In this document: positions 7,053-8,307 of the stretch, piece by piece
Numbering within the stretch: position 1 is the stretch's first letter
How the letters are laid out: each line of letters opens with the position of its first letter
Source of the DNA: CAZMCH01 sp964564735
GTDB lineage: Bacteria > Poribacteria > DTPJ01
Direction of reading: 5' to 3'
DNA: 8,307 nucleotides
NCBI GenBank assembly: GCA_964564735.1
Contig: CAZMCH010000135.1
Coordinates: 1-8,307 of the forward strand
Notes under the pieces: generated by a model
Databases searched by the model: none
Told to the model about the DNA's origin: nothing
Seen by the model: the letters and a program-made list of their open reading frames with translations, nothing else
Translations under genes and position numbers: made by a program

Positions 7053-7949
7053 TTACTTATATTTCTCGCCAAAGCGAGAGATTATCATTCTTATATCATT
7101 TAAATCTACTAGATTATCACCATTGACATCAGGATTGGGTATTCGAGGGCTGATGAATGTTGATCCATAATGCTTGGTTACAAACATTAAATCAAGAATA
7201 TTAACTACACCATCCCAATTTAAATCATATATATTGGGGTTTGGTCTTGCAAGTTCCATCTCATATATCATAAGTTTCGTAGGCTTGGTAAATTCAAAGT
7301 TTCTCTTTAGTGGGACATTATCTTCACTCATCCATGTCCTTTGAACGACAGTCGCTGGAATATTAAGTAAAGAACCAGCATAAACTTCCTCAACTAATAG
7401 GGAATCAAATGTTCCCGCTGGAACTGTTATTCTAGCAGAGGTTACTGTTGTTTGGGCATTTATATTTTCAATCTTTAAATCACCCGGAAATTGACCAAAT
7501 CCCGGAATGACAACTTTTTTTGCTGTGATTGTTGTTTTTTGCCCTTTATTATCCCATTTTTGACCGCTATAAAGCGGATATTTTAATGCTACTACCTCAG
7601 GACTGATCTCAATTTCTGTTTCTCCAAATCTGTAATATTTCTGTGTCATCAGCTTGTTAGCATTATCAATCCCAAAATAAAATATCGTATATCCTGAACC
7701 CGTATCGAATGTGCATATATGATAAATTTTATTATCAATGTTTATGAGTGTTGGTCCGAATTGATAGACTCCCTCAAGACCTATTGTATTTGGATCTCCG
7801 GCTGTTCCAGTAATAATATAAACCATAGGTTTACCAATATAAAAACTATCTTCACCTCTAAATTGAATTTCAAATGCTATAAGATTGCACAATCCAAAAA
7901 ATAATAATAAAAAAATAAATGATAGCAAGCGTAGTTTCAGGGAAATCAT
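7053..7949 (-). CDS. Secreted protein with C-terminal type I dockerin repeats
   Basis: This is an exported protein of 298 residues. Residues 1-25 form a signal peptide: Lys5 and Arg7, a hydrophobic core 'LLSFIFLLLFFGL' (8-20), and probable cleavage after IA (24-25). The middle (about 30-235) is beta-rich. Its 'KYPLYSGQKW' (123-132), 'ITVPAGTFDSLLV' (174-186) and 'TWMSEDNVPLKR' (205-216) recall TapB/DUF3108-like surface domains, a tentative match. Two calcium-binding dockerin repeats close it: 'DLNWDGVVNILDLMFV' (242-257) and 'DVNGDNLVDLNDIRMI' (274-289), with aspartates and asparagines at the EF-hand positions. Dockerins bind cohesins in cellulosomes, but in many non-cellulolytic bacteria they are general extracellular modules, and no cohesin or glycosidase is visible here. 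The start is awkward because the AAAGGAG lies directly against the ATG. The gene sits between rpmH and recJ and is likely co-transcribed with recJ. Confidence 0.85.
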   Translation of the reverse strand: MISLKLRLLSFIFLLLFFGLCNLIAFEIQFRGEDSFYIGKPMVYIITGTAGDPNTIGLEGVYQFGPTLINIDNKIYHICTFDTGSGYTIFYFGIDNANKLMTQKYYRFGETEIEISPEVVALKYPLYSGQKWDNKGQKTTITAKKVVIPGFGQFPGDLKIENINAQTTVTSARITVPAGTFDSLLVEEVYAGSLLNIPATVVQRTWMSEDNVPLKRNFEFTKPTKLMIYEMELARPNPNIYDLNWDGVVNILDLMFVTKHYGSTFISPRIPNPDVNGDNLVDLNDIRMIISRFGEKYK

Positions 7950-7956
7950 CTCCTTT
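7950..7956 (-). promoter_or_regulatory. Shine-Dalgarno with no spacer before the dockerin-gene ATG
   Basis: On the minus strand AAAGGAG abuts the ATG at 7949 with no spacer. The string AAGGAGATGAT resembles an extended anti-Shine-Dalgarno match that runs through the ATG. No upstream in-frame ATG, GTG or TTG exists before a TAA. A CTG at codon 4 would have a nine-base spacing from GGAG. Either the ATG is used inefficiently or a non-standard start is used; the signal peptide survives in both cases. Confidence 0.55.
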
Positions 7957-7987
7957 AATATATTTTCCTTGAAAATTAGGAAATTAC

Positions 7988-8041
7988 TAGATACAAGATA
8001 CTGAATACATCTTTTTCATAGTATCCAGTATCTAGCATCTG
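7988..8041. repeat. Inverted arrays of GATAC-type heptamers forming a stem-loop after rpmH
   Basis: The plus strand carries three adjacent heptamers, TAGATAC, AAGATAC and TGAATAC (7988-8008). The minus strand carries CAGATGC, TAGATAC and TGGATAC (8041-8021). They face each other across a 12-base AT-rich centre. The best stem pairs 7987-8002 with 8020-8035 (14 of 16). It lies just past the rpmH stop, so it could act in 3'-end formation, but no clean T-run follows on the minus strand. It resembles short palindromic repeats scattered in some bacterial genomes; only this copy is in view. Confidence 0.55.
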
Positions 8042-8045
8042 GTTG

Positions 8046-8180
8046 CTATGCAGAAAGAACTGCACGCCCTCTGGCTCTTCTACGAGCAAGAACCTTTCTT
8101 CCGTTTTTAGAACTCATTCTTTTACGAAAACCATGCTTATTTTTTCTTTTCCTTAAATGTGGCTGAAATGGTCTTTTCAA
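8046..8180 (-). CDS. rpmH: 50S ribosomal protein L34
   Basis: This 44-residue protein of the large ribosomal subunit was found by translating the minus strand. It begins with 'KRPFQPHLRKRKNKHGFRKR' after the initiator and ends with 'RRRARGRAVLSA'. Lys and Arg dominate and the length is exactly typical. The start codon is TTG (8180-8178), where the family always has its initiator Met. No ATG, GTG or TTG lies further upstream in this frame before a TAA. AAGGA about ten bases upstream serves as the Shine-Dalgarno. A good promoter precedes it. In most bacteria rnpA follows directly and dnaA often lies divergently upstream. Here the next 96 bases hold only a stem-loop and then the secreted dockerin gene. 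No DnaA box was seen in the 127 bases upstream. Confidence 0.95.
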   Translation of the reverse strand: MKRPFQPHLRKRKNKHGFRKRMSSKNGRKVLARRRARGRAVLSA

Positions 8181-8228
8181 TTCTGGTTCATCCTTTCCTG
8201 AAATTTTATATACGTTTTTGGCAACATT

Positions 8229-8257
8229 ATATTATTACATTAAGTTAATTATGTCAA
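8229..8257 (-). promoter_or_regulatory. Sigma70-type promoter for rpmH
   Basis: On the minus strand, a perfect TTGACA (8257-8252) is followed after 17 bases by TAATAT (8234-8229). A perfect TATAAT also overlaps at 8231-8226, with a longer 20-base spacing. The start site would be near 8220, leaving a leader of about 40 bases. Strong expression fits a ribosomal protein gene. The same transcript may continue into the dockerin gene and recJ, since no other promoter was recognised before them. Confidence 0.7.
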
Positions 8258-8307
8258 GTGTATCTATTATTTGTCCTGTAATTCGGAAATGTAAAAAATC
8301 AGAATGA

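Noticed and set aside
4532..7126. Several plus-strand open frames of 60-95 codons opposite recJ, and a minus-strand one near 5781-5963.
   Set aside because: They lie wholly or mostly inside the strongly supported recJ gene in other frames, with no ribosome sites or family motifs.
7881..7949. Possible lipoprotein signal in the dockerin protein because of the Cys in 'FFGLCN'.
   Set aside because: The residue before the Cys is Leu, where a lipobox needs Gly, Ala or Ser. A standard signal peptide fits better.
8251..8307. Complete 18-codon ORF on the plus strand ending exactly at the window edge (begins MSSVSIICP).
   Set aside because: It overlaps the rpmH promoter on the opposite strand, has no Shine-Dalgarno and no recognisable sequence; most likely chance.
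1..8307. CRISPR array, tRNA, riboswitch, toxin-antitoxin or defence system.
   Set aside because: No regularly spaced repeats, no cloverleaf-like sequence and no family signatures of such systems were found on reading both strands.

Overview
The window is an AT-rich stretch of bacterial chromosome carrying mostly housekeeping-type genes. Nothing in it fixes the phylum. The gene set includes an alternative GlmU-like sugar nucleotidyltransferase/hexapeptide protein, a RecJ with a long C-terminal extension, and a secreted dockerin-bearing protein. Together with intergenic palindromes, this suggests an uncultured, deep-branching or candidate-phylum bacterium. The dockerin phrase around 'DGVVNILDL' is of a kind seen in Poribacteria and similar lineages, but that is an inference and not an assignment. 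No CRISPR array, prophage, toxin-antitoxin pair or recognisable defence island is visible.

Left part (1-3387), all on the minus strand. A strong sigma70-type promoter (TTGACG, 17 bp, TATAAT; 3387-3359) drives the GlmU-like gene (1856-3301). After a 188-bp gap holding a palindromic element and a weak hairpin comes an ABC-2 export pair. This is an ATPase (717-1667) whose stop codon overlaps by one base the start of a membrane permease (717 down to the window edge). The permease is cut off at base 1 only because the window ends.

Middle (3388-4513). A decayed IS4-like transposase fragment (about 3484-3871, plus strand, with a frameshift) fills most of the intergenic space. Immediately after it, a good promoter (3893-3921) and Shine-Dalgarno lead into a small plus-strand gene (3998-4513) for a stand-alone DUF1854 protein. 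Its stop codon overlaps the stop codon of the convergent recJ by four bases in total.

Right part (4510-8307), minus strand. A promoter at 8257-8229 drives rpmH (ribosomal protein L34, 8046-8180, TTG start). Downstream lies an inverted array of GATAC-type heptamers. Next come a secreted dockerin protein gene (7053-7949) and, two bases after its stop, recJ (4510-7050). The last two look translationally coupled. The usual rpmH partner rnpA is not immediately downstream of rpmH.

I do not see a clear new multi-gene system. The points most worth a second look are the RecJ C-terminal extension, the pairing of a secreted dockerin protein with recJ, the stand-alone DUF1854 gene next to an IS scar, and two structured intergenic elements that may be dispersed repeats.
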